Positions 1 through 8,785 of a stretch of 64,000 nt of DNA are shown one piece after another. The DNA lies in the NCBI RefSeq assembly GCF_900109995.1, contig NZ_FOCB01000003.1, positions 124,001 to 188,000 on the forward strand, in the 5' to 3' direction. Numbering within the stretch: position 1 is the stretch's first letter; each line of letters opens with the position of its first letter. The notes beneath the pieces are model-generated. The model searched no databases. It saw only the letters and a program-made list of their open reading frames with translations, and was not told the DNA's origin. The position numbers were made by a program, and so were the translations under genes. The stretch is from Pseudomonas sp. ok272 (GTDB taxonomy: Bacteria > Pseudomonadota > Gammaproteobacteria > Pseudomonadales > Pseudomonadaceae).

Positions 1-300
1 CACACAGATAAACTTTTTCATAATCAACTACCTATAAATGGCTGAAAACATCAGGGCATGGAAGGCGAAGATAGACAGGAGGAAAACCGCCCTCCCCTGC
101 GCCGCATGCCAGCCACATCTTTGCTGACTATGTAGGTTCAATCTGTAGGAATCAGGATCGCGAGTGATCAGTCATTCCGTAAAACACTGTGGCCTCTTAC
201 AGCCTGTTTCATATCACCTGACATACCGTCATCACCACGTCTTACAACGGTTATAGATCCCAGCGTCGCGCCGCAACCTTGCGCCACGGCCCGAGACGGC
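1..300. other. Left-edge non-coding stretch
   Basis: I see no convincing gene here. The longest forward reading frame that starts with ATG (near base 38) is only 29 codons and has no recognisable family features. The AT-rich first 60 bases are unlike the neighbouring coding sequence and could be the regulatory region of a gene outside the window. No clear terminator for the MFS gene was found. Confidence 0.5.
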
Positions 301-1443
301 TCACGCCGCTTGCGCCTCCCCGAACGCGCCCTGGCGCATCAACAACAGCACCAGGCCAAACGCCCCCGCCGCCATCAACAGCGGCAAGGCATGCCCGCTG
401 ATCCATTGGCTGCCGGCACCGGCGGCCAATGGCCCGATCAGGCAACCGATGCCCCACAGTTGCGCGATGTGGGCGTTGGCCCGGACCAGTGCATCGTCGC
501 GGTAGCGCTCGCCGATCAAGATCAACGACAAGGTGAACAGGCCCCCGGCGCTGGCGCCGAACAGCACCCACAGCGGCCAGATCAGTACGGTATCGAGCAG
601 CAGCGGGATCGCCAGACTGGACAGCATCAGGATCACCGCACACCCGGAAAACAAGGTACGTCGCGACACATAGTCCGCCAGCGCGCCGATTGGCAGTTGC
701 AACAGGGCATCACCGACCACCACGGTGCTGACCATCGCCAGGGCAATGTCCGTGGTGAACCCCTGTTGCAGGCAGTACACCGGCAGCAGGGTCAGGATCA
801 TTGCCTCGAAGGCCGCGAACAACGACACCGCCCAGGCAATCGCCGGCAGGCCACGGCAAAAGGCCAGCAAGTCGCTTAACGTCACGCTCATGGCTTCACT
901 GCTGGGCGCACCGGTACGCCCCAGGAGCAGCAAGGGTGCGCTCACCAGCAACGCCACACCGACCCAGAAGCCGATATCGTTGTCGGTGCCCAACACGCCC
1001 AGCAGCAACGGCCCGGACAGCTGGCTCAGGGCATACGTGCAGCCATACAACGCCACCAGGCGGCCACGCCATTGCTCGACCACCAACTGGTTGATCCAGC
1101 TTTCACCGAGGATGAAGATGATGGTCAGGATGACCCCGATCATCAGGCGCAACACCAGCCAGACCGGGTAGCTGGGCAACAGCGCCAGCAAGCCGATGGA
1201 GATCGCCCCGGCCCACAGGCACAGGCGCATCAGATTGGCCGTGCCCAGGCGCGCCGCCAGGTGGCTGGAGACCTTGGCGCCCAGCAATACGCCAATGGCC
1301 GGCATGGCGGCCATTACCCCAATGGCAAACGAGCCGTAACCCCAGCTTTCCAGGCGAAACGACACCAACGGCATGCTGACGCCCAGCGCCAGGCCGACAC
1401 TCAGGACAGATGCCAGGACGGCAAAATAGGTTGCCCAACGCAT
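301..1443 (-). CDS. MFS transporter (YcaD-like drug/metabolite efflux type)
   Basis: Predicted inner-membrane permease of the major facilitator superfamily, 380 residues, with about twelve hydrophobic segments spread over the whole protein. The start is placed at the ATG giving MRWATYFAVL, because that residue begins the first membrane helix (YFAVLASVLSVGLALGVSMP). The longer frame upstream runs into a REP element and reads as non-coding. A region near residues 60-75 (ATIGVLLG/KVSSHLAARLG type) fits the MFS loop 2-3. The substrate cannot be read from sequence. It lies next to the aldehyde dehydrogenase gene, as an MFS gene does beside kauB in PAO1 from memory. It is separated from that gene by a REP pair and a hairpin, so it is probably not cotranscribed. 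Confidence 0.85.
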   Translation of the reverse strand: MRWATYFAVLASVLSVGLALGVSMPLVSFRLESWGYGSFAIGVMAAMPAIGVLLGAKVSSHLAARLGTANLMRLCLWAGAISIGLLALLPSYPVWLVLRLMIGVILTIIFILGESWINQLVVEQWRGRLVALYGCTYALSQLSGPLLLGVLGTDNDIGFWVGVALLVSAPLLLLGRTGAPSSEAMSVTLSDLLAFCRGLPAIAWAVSLFAAFEAMILTLLPVYCLQQGFTTDIALAMVSTVVVGDALLQLPIGALADYVSRRTLFSGCAVILMLSSLAIPLLLDTVLIWPLWVLFGASAGGLFTLSLILIGERYRDDALVRANAHIAQLWGIGCLIGPLAAGAGSQWISGHALPLLMAAGAFGLVLLLMRQGAFGEAQAA

Positions 1444-1486
1444 GTTCCACGCTCCAGTGGATATTTTTATCGGTGGCACAAAGCAA

Positions 1487-1576
1487 TGTGGGAGCGAGTC
1501 TGCTCGCGAAGAGGCCATCCCATCCAACATGACTGTTGGCTGTTATACCGCCTTCGCGAGCAGGCTCGCTCCCACA
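1487..1576. repeat. REP pair (type GTGGGAGCGAG)
   Basis: Two inverted copies of the Pseudomonas REP sequence face each other: TGTGGGAGCGAG at the left, and its complement ending CTCGCTCCCACA at the right, each with an inner CTCGCG core. The intervening spacer is about 40 bases. This is the doublet (REPIN-like) arrangement, placed between the MFS gene and the aldehyde dehydrogenase gene. Confidence 0.9.
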
Positions 1577-1588
1577 GGGATCTGCATC

Positions 1589-1610
1589 AAGCCCCGGCTG
1601 ACCGGGGCTT
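1589..1610 (-). terminator. Hairpin downstream of aldehyde dehydrogenase gene
   Basis: A perfect 9-bp GC-rich stem, AAGCCCCGG / CCGGGGCTT, with a 4-base loop lies 9 bases after the minus-strand stop codon at 1619. There is only a short T run, so it may be a weak intrinsic terminator or an mRNA-stabilising hairpin. Confidence 0.55.
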
Positions 1611-1618
1611 GATAGGGC

Positions 1619-3112
1619 TTACAGCTTGATCCAGGTCGCCTTCAGCTCGGTGTACTTGTCGAACGCGTGCAGCGACTTGTCGCGGCCGTTACCCGACTGT
1701 TTGAAGCCACCAAACGGAGCGGTCATGTCGCCGCCATCGTACTGGTTGACCCACACGCTACCGGCGCGCAGGGCCTTGGCGGTCAGGTGTGCCTTGGAGA
1801 TGTCGTTGGTCCATACCGCAGCGGCCAGGCCATACGGCGTGTCGTTGGCGATCTGGACCGCTTCCTCGGCGGTGTCGAAGGCGATAACCGACAGCACTGG
1901 GCCAAAGATTTCTTCCTGGGCGATCCGCATGGCATTGCTCACGCCGTCGAAAATCGTCGGCTCCACGTAGGTGCCACCGGTTTCCTCGAGGATGCGCTTG
2001 CCACCCGCCACCAGCTTGGCGCCGTCGGCGTGGCCGGCTTCGATGTACGACAGCACGGTGTTCATCTGCTGGGTATCGACCAACGCACCCACGGTGGTCG
2101 CTGGGTCCAGCGGGTTGCCCGGCTTCCAGGTTTTCAGGGCCTCGATCACCATTGGCAGGAACGTGTCCTTGATCGAACGCTCGACCAACAGACGCGAACC
2201 TGCGGTGCAGACCTCGCCCTGGTTGAACGCGATGGCGCTGGCAGCCGATTCAGCAGCGGCTTGCAGGTCCGGGGCATCGGCGAACACGATGTTCGGGCTC
2301 TTGCCGCCGGCTTCGAGCCAGACGCGCTTCATGTTCGACTCGCCGGAGTAGATCAGCAATTGCTTGGCAATCTTGGTCGAACCGGTGAACACCAGGGTGT
2401 CGACATCGTTGTGCAGGGCCAGGGCCTTGCCCACGGTGTGACCGTAGCCCGGCAGCACGTTCAGCACGCCTTTGGGGATACCGGCTTCAACGGCCAGTTC
2501 GGCAATGCGGATGGCGGTCAGCGGGGATTTTTCGGACGGCTTGAGGATCACCGAGTTACCGGTCGACAGCGCCGGCCCCAGTTTCCAGCAGGCCATCATC
2601 AGGGGGAAGTTCCACGGCACGATCGCGCCAACCACACCCACTGGCTCACGGGTCACCAGACCCAGTTGGTCGTGCGGGGTCGCTGCCACTTCGTCGTAGA
2701 TCTTGTCGATGGCTTCGCCGCTCCAGCTCAGCGCCTGGGCTGCACCTGGAATGTCGATGTACAGGGAGTCGCTGATCGGCTTGCCCATGTCCAGGGTTTC
2801 AAGCAGGGCCAGCTCTTCGGCGTGCTGGTTGAGCAGGCCGGCGAAACGAATCATGGTGGCCTTGCGCTTGGCCGGGGCCAGGCGCGACCAGGCGCCGGAA
2901 TTGAACGTCGCGCGGGCGTTGTCCACGGCACGCTGGGCATCGGCGGCGTCACAGCTGGCAATCTTGCCCAGCAGACGGCCATCGACCGGGCTAATGCACT
3001 CGAAAGTCGCGCCAGAAACGGCATCGGTGTATTCGCCATTGATGTAGGCACGGCCTTCGATTTTCAGGTCGCGGGCGCGTTGTTCCCAGTCGGCACGAGT
3101 CAGGGTGGTCAT
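1619..3112 (-). CDS. kauB: NAD(P)+-dependent aldehyde dehydrogenase (KauB/PuuC type)
   Basis: Oxidises amino-aldehydes such as 4-guanidinobutyraldehyde or gamma-glutamyl-aminobutyraldehyde in arginine and polyamine catabolism, a cytoplasmic role. The 497-residue protein is full length for the ALDH superfamily. It shows the PWNFPL cofactor region (166-171), FTGST (242-246), the general base Glu in LEAGGKSPN (E267) and the catalytic Cys in GEVCTAGSR (C302). Start ATG 3112 is preceded by GAGGAGG-like bases. The product assignment to KauB rests on similarity and on gene order remembered from PAO1 (PA5312). PuuC-like specificity is the alternative. The upstream region shared with the cupin gene carries a perfect palindrome that could be an operator. 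Confidence 0.85.
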   Translation of the reverse strand: MTTLTRADWEQRARDLKIEGRAYINGEYTDAVSGATFECISPVDGRLLGKIASCDAADAQRAVDNARATFNSGAWSRLAPAKRKATMIRFAGLLNQHAEELALLETLDMGKPISDSLYIDIPGAAQALSWSGEAIDKIYDEVAATPHDQLGLVTREPVGVVGAIVPWNFPLMMACWKLGPALSTGNSVILKPSEKSPLTAIRIAELAVEAGIPKGVLNVLPGYGHTVGKALALHNDVDTLVFTGSTKIAKQLLIYSGESNMKRVWLEAGGKSPNIVFADAPDLQAAAESAASAIAFNQGEVCTAGSRLLVERSIKDTFLPMVIEALKTWKPGNPLDPATTVGALVDTQQMNTVLSYIEAGHADGAKLVAGGKRILEETGGTYVEPTIFDGVSNAMRIAQEEIFGPVLSVIAFDTAEEAVQIANDTPYGLAAAVWTNDISKAHLTAKALRAGSVWVNQYDGGDMTAPFGGFKQSGNGRDKSLHAFDKYTELKATWIKL

Positions 3113-3249
3113 ACGAGTGTCCTCCTCTTATTGAATACGAGCGCCACGCAATCTAGGCAGGCACCGTCATAAATTCTGCCCGGCCAGCCAGCAAATCGGC
3201 CCACGGCAGCCGCCACCCTAAACCAGCCGCCTATGAAGTTTCAATATAT

Positions 3250-3302
3250 TTGACACAAGGTCGCTAAACGACCTTGCGATGTGCATTTTAATAAACATAG
3301 AC
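3250..3302. promoter_or_regulatory. Possible promoter with palindromic operator between kauB and cupin genes
   Basis: A TTGACA hexamer (3250-3255) is directly followed by a perfect 8-5-8 inverted repeat, CAAGGTCG-CTAAA-CGACCTTG (3256-3276). The palindrome is typical in size for a dimeric repressor or activator site. A usable -10 for the TTGACA is not evident. An alternative weak pair is TTGCGA (3274) with CATAGA (3297). The element lies in the 237-base divergent gap, so it could serve either gene. Confidence 0.4.
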
Positions 3303-3349
3303 TCGGCACTTTTCAGCCACTCACGCCGTAATCATGGGGGATAACAACA

Positions 3350-3709
3350 ATGAACATCCACGACGTCGTCGACTTCAGCCAAGCCACGACAGAACCTGAA
3401 CGCTACCGCCCGGACCCTGCCAAAGTCCTCCAGGGCGATCCCGAGCAAACGCTCTACAACCACTACGCCAGCCCTTGCGGGCAGCTCAATGCCGGTGAGT
3501 GGGAAGCCGAAGTTGGGCAGTGGACCGTCAGCTTCAGCGAGCACGAGTATTGCGAAATCCTCAAAGGCGTTTCGGTGCTGCGTGACAGCGAAGGCAACGC
3601 CAAGACCCTACGGGCCGGCGACCGCTTCGTGATCCCGGCCGGCTTCAAGGGCACCTGGGAAGTGCTGGAGCCGTGCCGCAAGGTCTACGTGGCGTTCGAG
3701 CAAAAGTAG
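3350..3709 (+). CDS. Cupin-domain small protein (DUF861-like)
   Basis: A 119-residue single-domain beta-barrel protein. The C-terminal half shows the cupin pattern: EYCEILKG (about 64-71), then a Gly-rich turn, GDRFVIPAGFKGTWEV (about 91-106) and a final YVAF strand. This resembles the (S)-ureidoglycine aminohydrolase/DUF861 cupin group. It is called a cupin from the fold pattern. A metal-binding His pair is not obvious, so enzymatic activity is uncertain. It is divergent from kauB, the same arrangement I recall for PA5314 in PAO1, which suggests a role tied to amine catabolism, but that is inference. Confidence 0.8.
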   Translation: MNIHDVVDFSQATTEPERYRPDPAKVLQGDPEQTLYNHYASPCGQLNAGEWEAEVGQWTVSFSEHEYCEILKGVSVLRDSEGNAKTLRAGDRFVIPAGFKGTWEVLEPCRKVYVAFEQK

Positions 3710-3841
3710 TAGATATGTACCGCACGGGGTGTCGCACGCGGGAGGACTATCGAACCCGCCATGCCGGGTATTTCGCTCAATCGAAATGGATTTAGCCTGC
3801 CTGGCATAGGGTTCTTATCCCACGTACTGCAAGGAGGCAAC

Positions 3842-4060
3842 ATGCCTGACACCCCAGATCAATGCGACATCACGATCGCTCAATACACCGTTGGCCAACG
3901 GTATACCCCTCAGTTGCTGCAAGAGGTGCGCGCCCTGGCCAATGGTGCTCCCGTCCGGGTTACCGGGCCCCGCCATGCATCAGACCGCAAGCGCGTCCCG
4001 CGTCGAATCAGCCTGCTGACCAATGCCGACAACATCATTGTCAGCATCCAGTGCGGCTGA
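3842..4060 (+). CDS. Small protein resembling peptidase inhibitor I78 family
   Basis: A 72-residue protein starting at ATG 3842, chosen because a near-perfect Shine-Dalgarno (AAGGAGG) ends three bases before it. The upstream part of the same open frame has no such signal. The C-terminal half (GAPVRVTGP...ISLLTNADNIIVSIQCG) matches the I78 pattern of a basic strand followed by a loop and a final Ile-x-x-x-Cys-Gly. Family members are often periplasmic or secreted, but this one has no signal peptide, so an inhibitor function is a guess. It is followed by a strong hairpin shared with the convergent rpmBG operon. Confidence 0.7.
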   Translation: MPDTPDQCDITIAQYTVGQRYTPQLLQEVRALANGAPVRVTGPRHASDRKRVPRRISLLTNADNIIVSIQCG

Positions 4061-4089
4061 AGCGCCGAACTTTTCCCGGGACCAACGAA

Positions 4090-4121
4090 AAAGGCCCGTA
4101 TCTCGCGATACGGGCCTTTTT
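4090..4121. terminator. Bidirectional rho-independent terminator
   Basis: AAAAAGGCCCGTATC, a TCGC loop, then GATACGGGCCTTTTT gives a 10-bp or longer stem with an A run on one side and a T run on the other. It sits between the small forward gene and the reverse rpmBG operon and can stop both. Confidence 0.9.
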
Positions 4122-4138
4122 CTTGGAGGAAAAATCAA

Positions 4139-4294
4139 TTACTTGATTTTGCCTTCCTTGTAGATCACGTGCTTACGAACAACCGGATCAAATTTCTTGA
4201 TCTCGATTTTGTCCGGGGTAGTACGCTTGTTCTTGTCGGTAGTGTAGAAGTGACCAGTACCGGCGCTCGAGATCAAACGAATCAATTCACGCAT
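4139..4294 (-). CDS. rpmG: 50S ribosomal protein L33
   Basis: A 51-residue protein beginning [19 protein letters not shown] and ending in a Lys-rich tail, the standard L33 sequence and length for proteobacteria. No zinc-binding CxxC pairs are present, so this is the Cys-free form. It follows rpmB by 12 bases on the same strand, the conserved rpmB-rpmG operon. L33 sits near the ribosomal E site. The stop is TAA at 4139-4141. Confidence 0.97.
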   Translation of the reverse strand: MRELIRLISSAGTGHFYTTDKNKRTTPDKIEIKKFDPVVRKHVIYKEGKIK

Positions 4295-4306
4295 GATAAA
4301 GCTCCC

Positions 4307-4540
4307 TTAGATCTTGCCAGCTTTGCGGATTTCGGCCAGCACGACAGTGATGCCACGCTTGTCGATGATACGCATGCCTTTGGCAGATACGCGCAGACGT
4401 ACAAAACGTTTCTCTTCTTCAACCCAGAAGCGGTGATGCTGCAGGTTCGGCAGGAAACGACGACGGGTTTTGTTGTTTGCGTGGGAAATGTTATTCCCAG
4501 TCACCGGACCCTTACCGGTAACTTGACAGACTCTCGACAT
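4307..4540 (-). CDS. rpmB: 50S ribosomal protein L28
   Basis: A 77-residue protein with the L28 signature [17 protein letters not shown] at the start, then [15 protein letters not shown] and the C-terminal RIIDKRGI region. Length and sequence are those of the proteobacterial family. It is first in the rpmB-rpmG operon. The promoter is about 150 bases upstream. A GAGGG ribosome-binding site precedes the ATG, and a 7-bp hairpin lies just upstream of that in the leader. Confidence 0.97.
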   Translation of the reverse strand: MSRVCQVTGKGPVTGNNISHANNKTRRRFLPNLQHHRFWVEEEKRFVRLRVSAKGMRIIDKRGITVVLAEIRKAGKI

Positions 4541-5008
4541 GCCTCAGCCCTCTAAAACCACATGCCCAACCCGGCATGGGTTGGCCGCTTAATCTCTCAG
4601 TCATTTGGCGCCAGGCGCCGCGTTTCTTTAAGGGTCTTACCGGCTACACCTACAGTGAAGGAACCGGGCCCCTAGAAAAGAGCGCTGCTTTATACCAGAA
4701 AGACTCAATAGCAACAACTATCGGTGTGAACAGACTTTTCAAAAACCCCGGATTTACGGCGCCAGATGCCATGGACAAAGGCTGTCAATGGCAGCGACCG
4801 CTCGTCGCAGAGCTTCGACTGAGACCTGCGCTCGATCGATTTGCCCACGCCACTCTACGCCGATTCGTGCGGCGCGGAACGTCCCACCAGGCAAAAAATG
4901 CCGACTGGAGGGTAAATTGGGATAGTCATTTGCAATCAGGGCCACTAGGGTAAGCCTTTTCCAGACTGCACTCGCAGATGAGCCTCCGATCGGCAAAGGA
5001 ATCCACCC
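4541..5008. other. rpmB leader, promoter and upstream of binding-protein gene
   Basis: A 468-base gap between the divergent rpmB and peptide-binding protein genes. The part next to rpmB holds its leader, with a stem-loop at 4566-4584 (CCAACCC / GGGTTGG, loop GGCAT), and the promoter at 4689-4717. From about 4720 to 4994 I see no gene or clear signal. AAAGGA at 4995-5000 is the ribosome-binding site of the next gene. Confidence 0.6.
4689..4717 (-). promoter_or_regulatory. Sigma-70 promoter of rpmB-rpmG
   Basis: Read on the minus strand: TTGTTG (-35, bases 4717-4712), a 17-base spacer, TATAAA (-10, bases 4694-4689). Spacing is ideal and both boxes are close to consensus, as expected for a strongly expressed ribosomal operon. 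The predicted start near 4682 gives a leader of about 140 bases before rpmB. Confidence 0.7.
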
Positions 5009-6595
5009 ATGCGCCTCGCTGTCCTACCGCTGTTGCTCGCCCCACTCTTGTTGAGCTCGCAGGCCATGGCCGTCGCTCTGAGCGTTTGCACCGAGGCCAG
5101 CCCGGAAGGGTTCGATGTCGTCCAGTACAACTCGCTGACCACCACCAACGCGTCCGCCGATGTGCTGATGAACCGCCTGGTGGACTTCGATACCGCGAGC
5201 GGCAAGGTCGTGCCCAGCCTGGCCGACAGCTGGGACGTCTCGCCGGATGGCCTGAGCTATGTGTTCAAGCTTCACCCCCAGGTGAAATTCCACCGCACCG
5301 ACTACTTCAGCCCGACCCGCGAGTTGACCGCCGAGGACGTGAAGTTCAGCTTCGAGCGCATGCTCGACCCGGCCAACCCCTGGCACACCGTCGCACAAAG
5401 TGGCTTCCCGCACGCTCAATCGATGCAATTGCCTGCACTGATCAAGAGAATCGACGCACTTGACCCGTTGACCGTGCGCTTCACCCTGGACCACGCCGAC
5501 TCGACGTTCCTGGCGACCCTGAGCATGGGCTTCGCCTCGATCTACTCCGCCGAATACGCCAACCAGTTGATGAAGGCCGGGACGCCCGAAAAGCTCAACA
5601 GCCAGCCCATCGGCAGCGGGCCGTTTGTCTTCGGGCGCTTCCAGAAAGACGCCTCGATTCGCTACAAGGCCAACCGCGACTACTTCGCCGGCAAACCCGC
5701 AGTGGACACCCTGATCTTCGCGATCACCCCCGACGCCAACGTGCGCTTGCAGAAACTGCGGCGCAACGAGTGCCAGATCGCCCTGTCGCCCAAGCCGCTG
5801 GACGTCCAGGCCGCCGCGTCGGAGCCGACCCTCAAGGTGCAGAGCACGCCTGCGTTCATGACCGCCTTCGTCGCCATCAACAGCACCCACCCGCCGCTGG
5901 ACAAGCCAGAAGTGCGCCAGGCCATCAACCTGGCATTCGACAAGGACAGCTACCTCAAGGCCGTGTTCGAAGGCACCGCCCAGGCCGCCAATGGACCGTA
6001 TCCGCCCAACACCTGGAGCTACGCCAAGGACCTGCCGGGCTACCCGAGGGACCTGGGCAAGGCCCGCACGCTGCTGGCCAAGGCCGGCCTCAAGGATGGC
6101 TTCAAGACCACCATTTGGACCCGTCCTTCCGGCAGCCTGCTCAACCCCAACCCGAGCCTGGGCGCGCAGTTGTTGCAGGCCGACCTGGCCGAGATCGGCA
6201 TCCAGGCCGAAATCCGCGTGATCGAATGGGGCGAACTGATTCGCCGCGCCAAGGCCGGCGAGCACGACCTGCTGTTCATGGGCTGGGCCGGCGACAACGG
6301 CGATCCGGATAACTTCCTCACCCCGCAGTTCTCCTGCGCGGCGGTCAAGTCCGGCACCAACTTCGCGCGCTACTGCGACCAGGCCCTGGACAAGCTGATC
6401 AGCGCGGGCAAGACCACCACCGAGCAAGGCGTGCGCAGCAAGCTCTACGAACAGGCGCAGGCACAGATCCAGCAGCAGGCGCTGTGGCTGCCCCTGGCCC
6501 ACCCGACAGCCTTCACCCTGACGCGCAAAGACGTGCAGGGTTATGCGGTCAGCCCGTTTGGACGCCAGGACTACTCGAAGGTCAACTTCAAGTAA
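5009..6595 (+). CDS. ABC transporter periplasmic peptide-binding protein (DppA/SBP_bac_5 family)
   Basis: A 528-residue secreted solute-binding protein. The signal peptide is MRLAVLPLLLAPLLLSS..., with likely cleavage after AMA near residue 22. The mature protein has the family features: an N-terminal SLADSW...YVFKLHP stretch (70-90), FSFERM-type segment, and IGSGPF (about 195-200). It would bind dipeptides or oligopeptides for import. No permease or ATPase gene adjoins it, so it is an orphan feeding a transporter encoded elsewhere. Dpp-like proteins at this position are also present in PAO1 from memory (PA5317). The start is supported by AAAGGA eight bases upstream. The ligand is unknown. 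Confidence 0.85.
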   Translation: MRLAVLPLLLAPLLLSSQAMAVALSVCTEASPEGFDVVQYNSLTTTNASADVLMNRLVDFDTASGKVVPSLADSWDVSPDGLSYVFKLHPQVKFHRTDYFSPTRELTAEDVKFSFERMLDPANPWHTVAQSGFPHAQSMQLPALIKRIDALDPLTVRFTLDHADSTFLATLSMGFASIYSAEYANQLMKAGTPEKLNSQPIGSGPFVFGRFQKDASIRYKANRDYFAGKPAVDTLIFAITPDANVRLQKLRRNECQIALSPKPLDVQAAASEPTLKVQSTPAFMTAFVAINSTHPPLDKPEVRQAINLAFDKDSYLKAVFEGTAQAANGPYPPNTWSYAKDLPGYPRDLGKARTLLAKAGLKDGFKTTIWTRPSGSLLNPNPSLGAQLLQADLAEIGIQAEIRVIEWGELIRRAKAGEHDLLFMGWAGDNGDPDNFLTPQFSCAAVKSGTNFARYCDQALDKLISAGKTTTEQGVRSKLYEQAQAQIQQQALWLPLAHPTAFTLTRKDVQGYAVSPFGRQDYSKVNFK

Positions 6596-6599
6596 TCCC

Positions 6600-6766
6600 C
6601 TAGTGTCCTGTCTCGGAAATAAGCTGTTCCCTTTTGACGGCACCTGTCGCCGCCATGCTGCGTTGCCACTCCTCGCCATAGCCCTGCTATGACTCGTCGC
6701 GGCGCCTTGCCTGGCAGCAACAGATGCTCGTCAAAAAGGTAACGTATTTCCAAGACAGGACACTAG
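6600..6766. mobile_element. MITE-like palindromic element, 167 bp
   Basis: The ends are nearly perfect inverted repeats of about 38 bases: the left begins CTAGTGTCCTGTCTCGGAAA and the right is the same sequence complemented with a few mismatches. A second inner inverted repeat is CATAGCCCTGCTATG (6678-6692). The element is flanked by TA at both ends, as expected for an insertion by a TA-targeting (Tc1/mariner or IS630-like) transposase. It has no coding capacity. Similar intergenic palindromic repeats occur in many copies in fluorescent pseudomonads, from memory. Its right edge overlaps the radC stop codon. Confidence 0.75.
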
Positions 6767-7437
6767 ATCCACCCGTACTCGGCGAGGGACAGCGGATCCC
6801 CCTCGCCGATGATGAAGTGGTCGAGTACGCGCACATCAATCAACTCCAGCGCCTCTTGCAGGCGCTTGGTCAGCGCCCGGTCGGCCTGGCTGGGCTCGGG
6901 ATTACCTGACGGATGGTTGTGACACAGGATCAAGGCCGCTGCGTTGTGTGCCAGCGCCCGCCTGACCACTTGGCGCGGGTGGACAACGGTCGTGTCGATG
7001 GAGCCGTGAAACAGCAACTCGAAGGCCAGCACCCGGTGCCGCGAATCCAGGAACAGGCAGCCAAACACCTCATGCAGCTCATGGCGCAGCATCGCCTTGA
7101 GGTAGTTGCGGACCTCGATCGGGCTCTTGAGCACCGAGTCGCGACGCAGGCTTTCGGCCAAGTGCCGACGCGCCATTTCCAGCACCGCCTGCAGTTGGGC
7201 AAACTTCGCCGGCCCCAGGCCAAACTGACTGGCGAATGCCTGCTGGTCCGCCTCAAACAAGGTGCGCAGGCTGCCAAACTGCTGCAGCAGGTGTCGCGCC
7301 AGGTCCACCGCGCTCATGCCGGCCACGCCGGTGCGCAGGAAGATCGCCAGCAATTCGGCATCCGACAGACTCGCCGGACCCTGCTCCAGAAGCTTCTCCC
7401 GCGGGCGCTCCGCCGCCGGCCAATTGCGAATGCTCAT
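6763..7437 (-). CDS. radC: RadC family protein (JAB/MPN metalloprotease fold)
   Basis: A 224-residue cytoplasmic protein. The N-terminal helix-hairpin-helix part ([26 protein letters not shown], about 11-36) is followed by the JAB/MPN domain with the metal-binding motif [14 protein letters not shown] (about 173-186). Length is normal for RadC. The function is poorly defined despite its historical link to DNA repair. It is divergent from coaBC across a 134-base gap, the usual Pseudomonas order. The TAG stop at 6763-6765 lies within the terminal bases of the adjacent MITE-like element. Confidence 0.95.
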   Translation of the reverse strand: MSIRNWPAAERPREKLLEQGPASLSDAELLAIFLRTGVAGMSAVDLARHLLQQFGSLRTLFEADQQAFASQFGLGPAKFAQLQAVLEMARRHLAESLRRDSVLKSPIEVRNYLKAMLRHELHEVFGCLFLDSRHRVLAFELLFHGSIDTTVVHPRQVVRRALAHNAAALILCHNHPSGNPEPSQADRALTKRLQEALELIDVRVLDHFIIGEGDPLSLAEYGWI

Positions 7438-7571
7438 AGCACCTCCATGTGTGTGGGCGCCGCTGTTCCGTAGCGGTCGCTGTGATATCGTAGCCCATCT
7501 TTTTTGCGGGCGATTGTTCCCTGGGGAGGGGGTTTCGCCATGCAGTCATCAACGAAATGAAAGGCAGACCT

Positions 7572-8780
7572 ATGCAGCGGCTGTATCGGAAACGCATCGT
7601 TCTGGGCGTCGGCGGCGGCATCGCTGCCTACAAGAGCGCCGAACTGGTTCGCCGCCTGATCGACCAGGGCGCCGAAGTGCGCGTGGTCATGACCCGTGGC
7701 GGCAGCGAGTTCATTACCCCGCTGACCATGCAGGCACTCTCCGGGCACCCGGTGCACCTGGACCTGCTGGACCCGGCCGCCGAAGCCGCCATGGGCCACA
7801 TCGAACTGGCCAAATGGGCCGACCTGGTACTGATCGCACCGGCCACTGCCGACCTGATCGCCCGTCTGGCCCAAGGCATCGCCAACGACTTGCTGACCAC
7901 CCTGGTGCTGGCCACCGACGCCACCGTGGCGCTGGCCCCGGCCATGAACCAGGCCATGTGGCGCGATCCTGCCACCCAGGCCAACACCCAGTTGCTCAAG
8001 GACCGCGACTTCAAGGTCTTCGGCCCGGCATCCGGCAGCCAGGCCTGCGGTGATGTGGGCATGGGACGCATGATGGAGGCCGACGACCTGGTCCTGTGCG
8101 CCGCCGACTGCTTCCAGCGCCAGGTGCTGACCGGCAAGCACGTGTTGATCACCGCCGGTCCGACCCAGGAAAACATCGACCCGGTGCGCTACATCACCAA
8201 CCACAGCTCCGGGAAAATGGGCTTTGCCCTGGCCGAGGCCGCCGTTGAAGCCGGCGCCCGCGTGACCCTGATCACCGGCCCCGTGCACCTGCCGACGCCG
8301 GACCGGGTCACCCGCATCGACGTGGTCAGCGCGCGCGACATGCTCGCGGCCTGCGAAGCGGCGATCCCCTGCGACCTGTTCATCGCCTCCGCGGCGGTCG
8401 CTGACTACCGCCCGGAAGTCGTCGCCCCACAAAAACTCAAGAAAGACCCTACGAACGGCGACGGCTTGCTCCTGCAAATGGTACGCAACCCAGACATTCT
8501 GGCCACCATTGCCACTCGCCCCGACCGTCCGTTCAGTGTCGGTTTCGCCGCCGAGACCGAACACCTGCTCGATTACGCCGCGCGCAAGCTCAAGGACAAG
8601 AACCTCGACCTGATCGTCGCCAACGACGTGGCCAATCCGAGCATTGGCTTCAACAGCGAGGAAAACGCCTGCAGCGTGATCGACCGCCAGTTGCACGCCA
8701 CACTTTTCGCCCAGACCAGCAAAGGCAAAATCGCCCGCCAGCTGATCACTTTTATCGCCGAACGACTGAACCAGGTTTAA
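7572..8780 (+). CDS. coaBC: Bifunctional phosphopantothenoylcysteine decarboxylase/phosphopantothenate-cysteine ligase
   Basis: Catalyses two steps of coenzyme A synthesis. The N-terminal flavoprotein domain (CoaC, residues 1-190) shows [13 protein letters not shown], the His of SGHPVHLD and PAMNQAMW. The C-terminal ligase (CoaB, about 190-402) shows [25 protein letters not shown] and AAVADYRP. The start is set at the internal ATG for MQRLYRKR because AAAGGCAG lies about nine bases upstream and family members begin there. It is followed after 5 bases by dut, so the two are cotranscribed. Confidence 0.96.
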   Translation: MQRLYRKRIVLGVGGGIAAYKSAELVRRLIDQGAEVRVVMTRGGSEFITPLTMQALSGHPVHLDLLDPAAEAAMGHIELAKWADLVLIAPATADLIARLAQGIANDLLTTLVLATDATVALAPAMNQAMWRDPATQANTQLLKDRDFKVFGPASGSQACGDVGMGRMMEADDLVLCAADCFQRQVLTGKHVLITAGPTQENIDPVRYITNHSSGKMGFALAEAAVEAGARVTLITGPVHLPTPDRVTRIDVVSARDMLAACEAAIPCDLFIASAAVADYRPEVVAPQKLKKDPTNGDGLLLQMVRNPDILATIATRPDRPFSVGFAAETEHLLDYAARKLKDKNLDLIVANDVANPSIGFNSEENACSVIDRQLHATLFAQTSKGKIARQLITFIAERLNQV

Positions 8781-8785
8781 CTCGT

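Noticed and set aside
6571..6909. Two short open frames across the MITE-like element (6571-6753 minus and 6724-6909 plus)
   Set aside because: They arise from the palindromic element and the complement of radC, and have no ribosome-binding sites.
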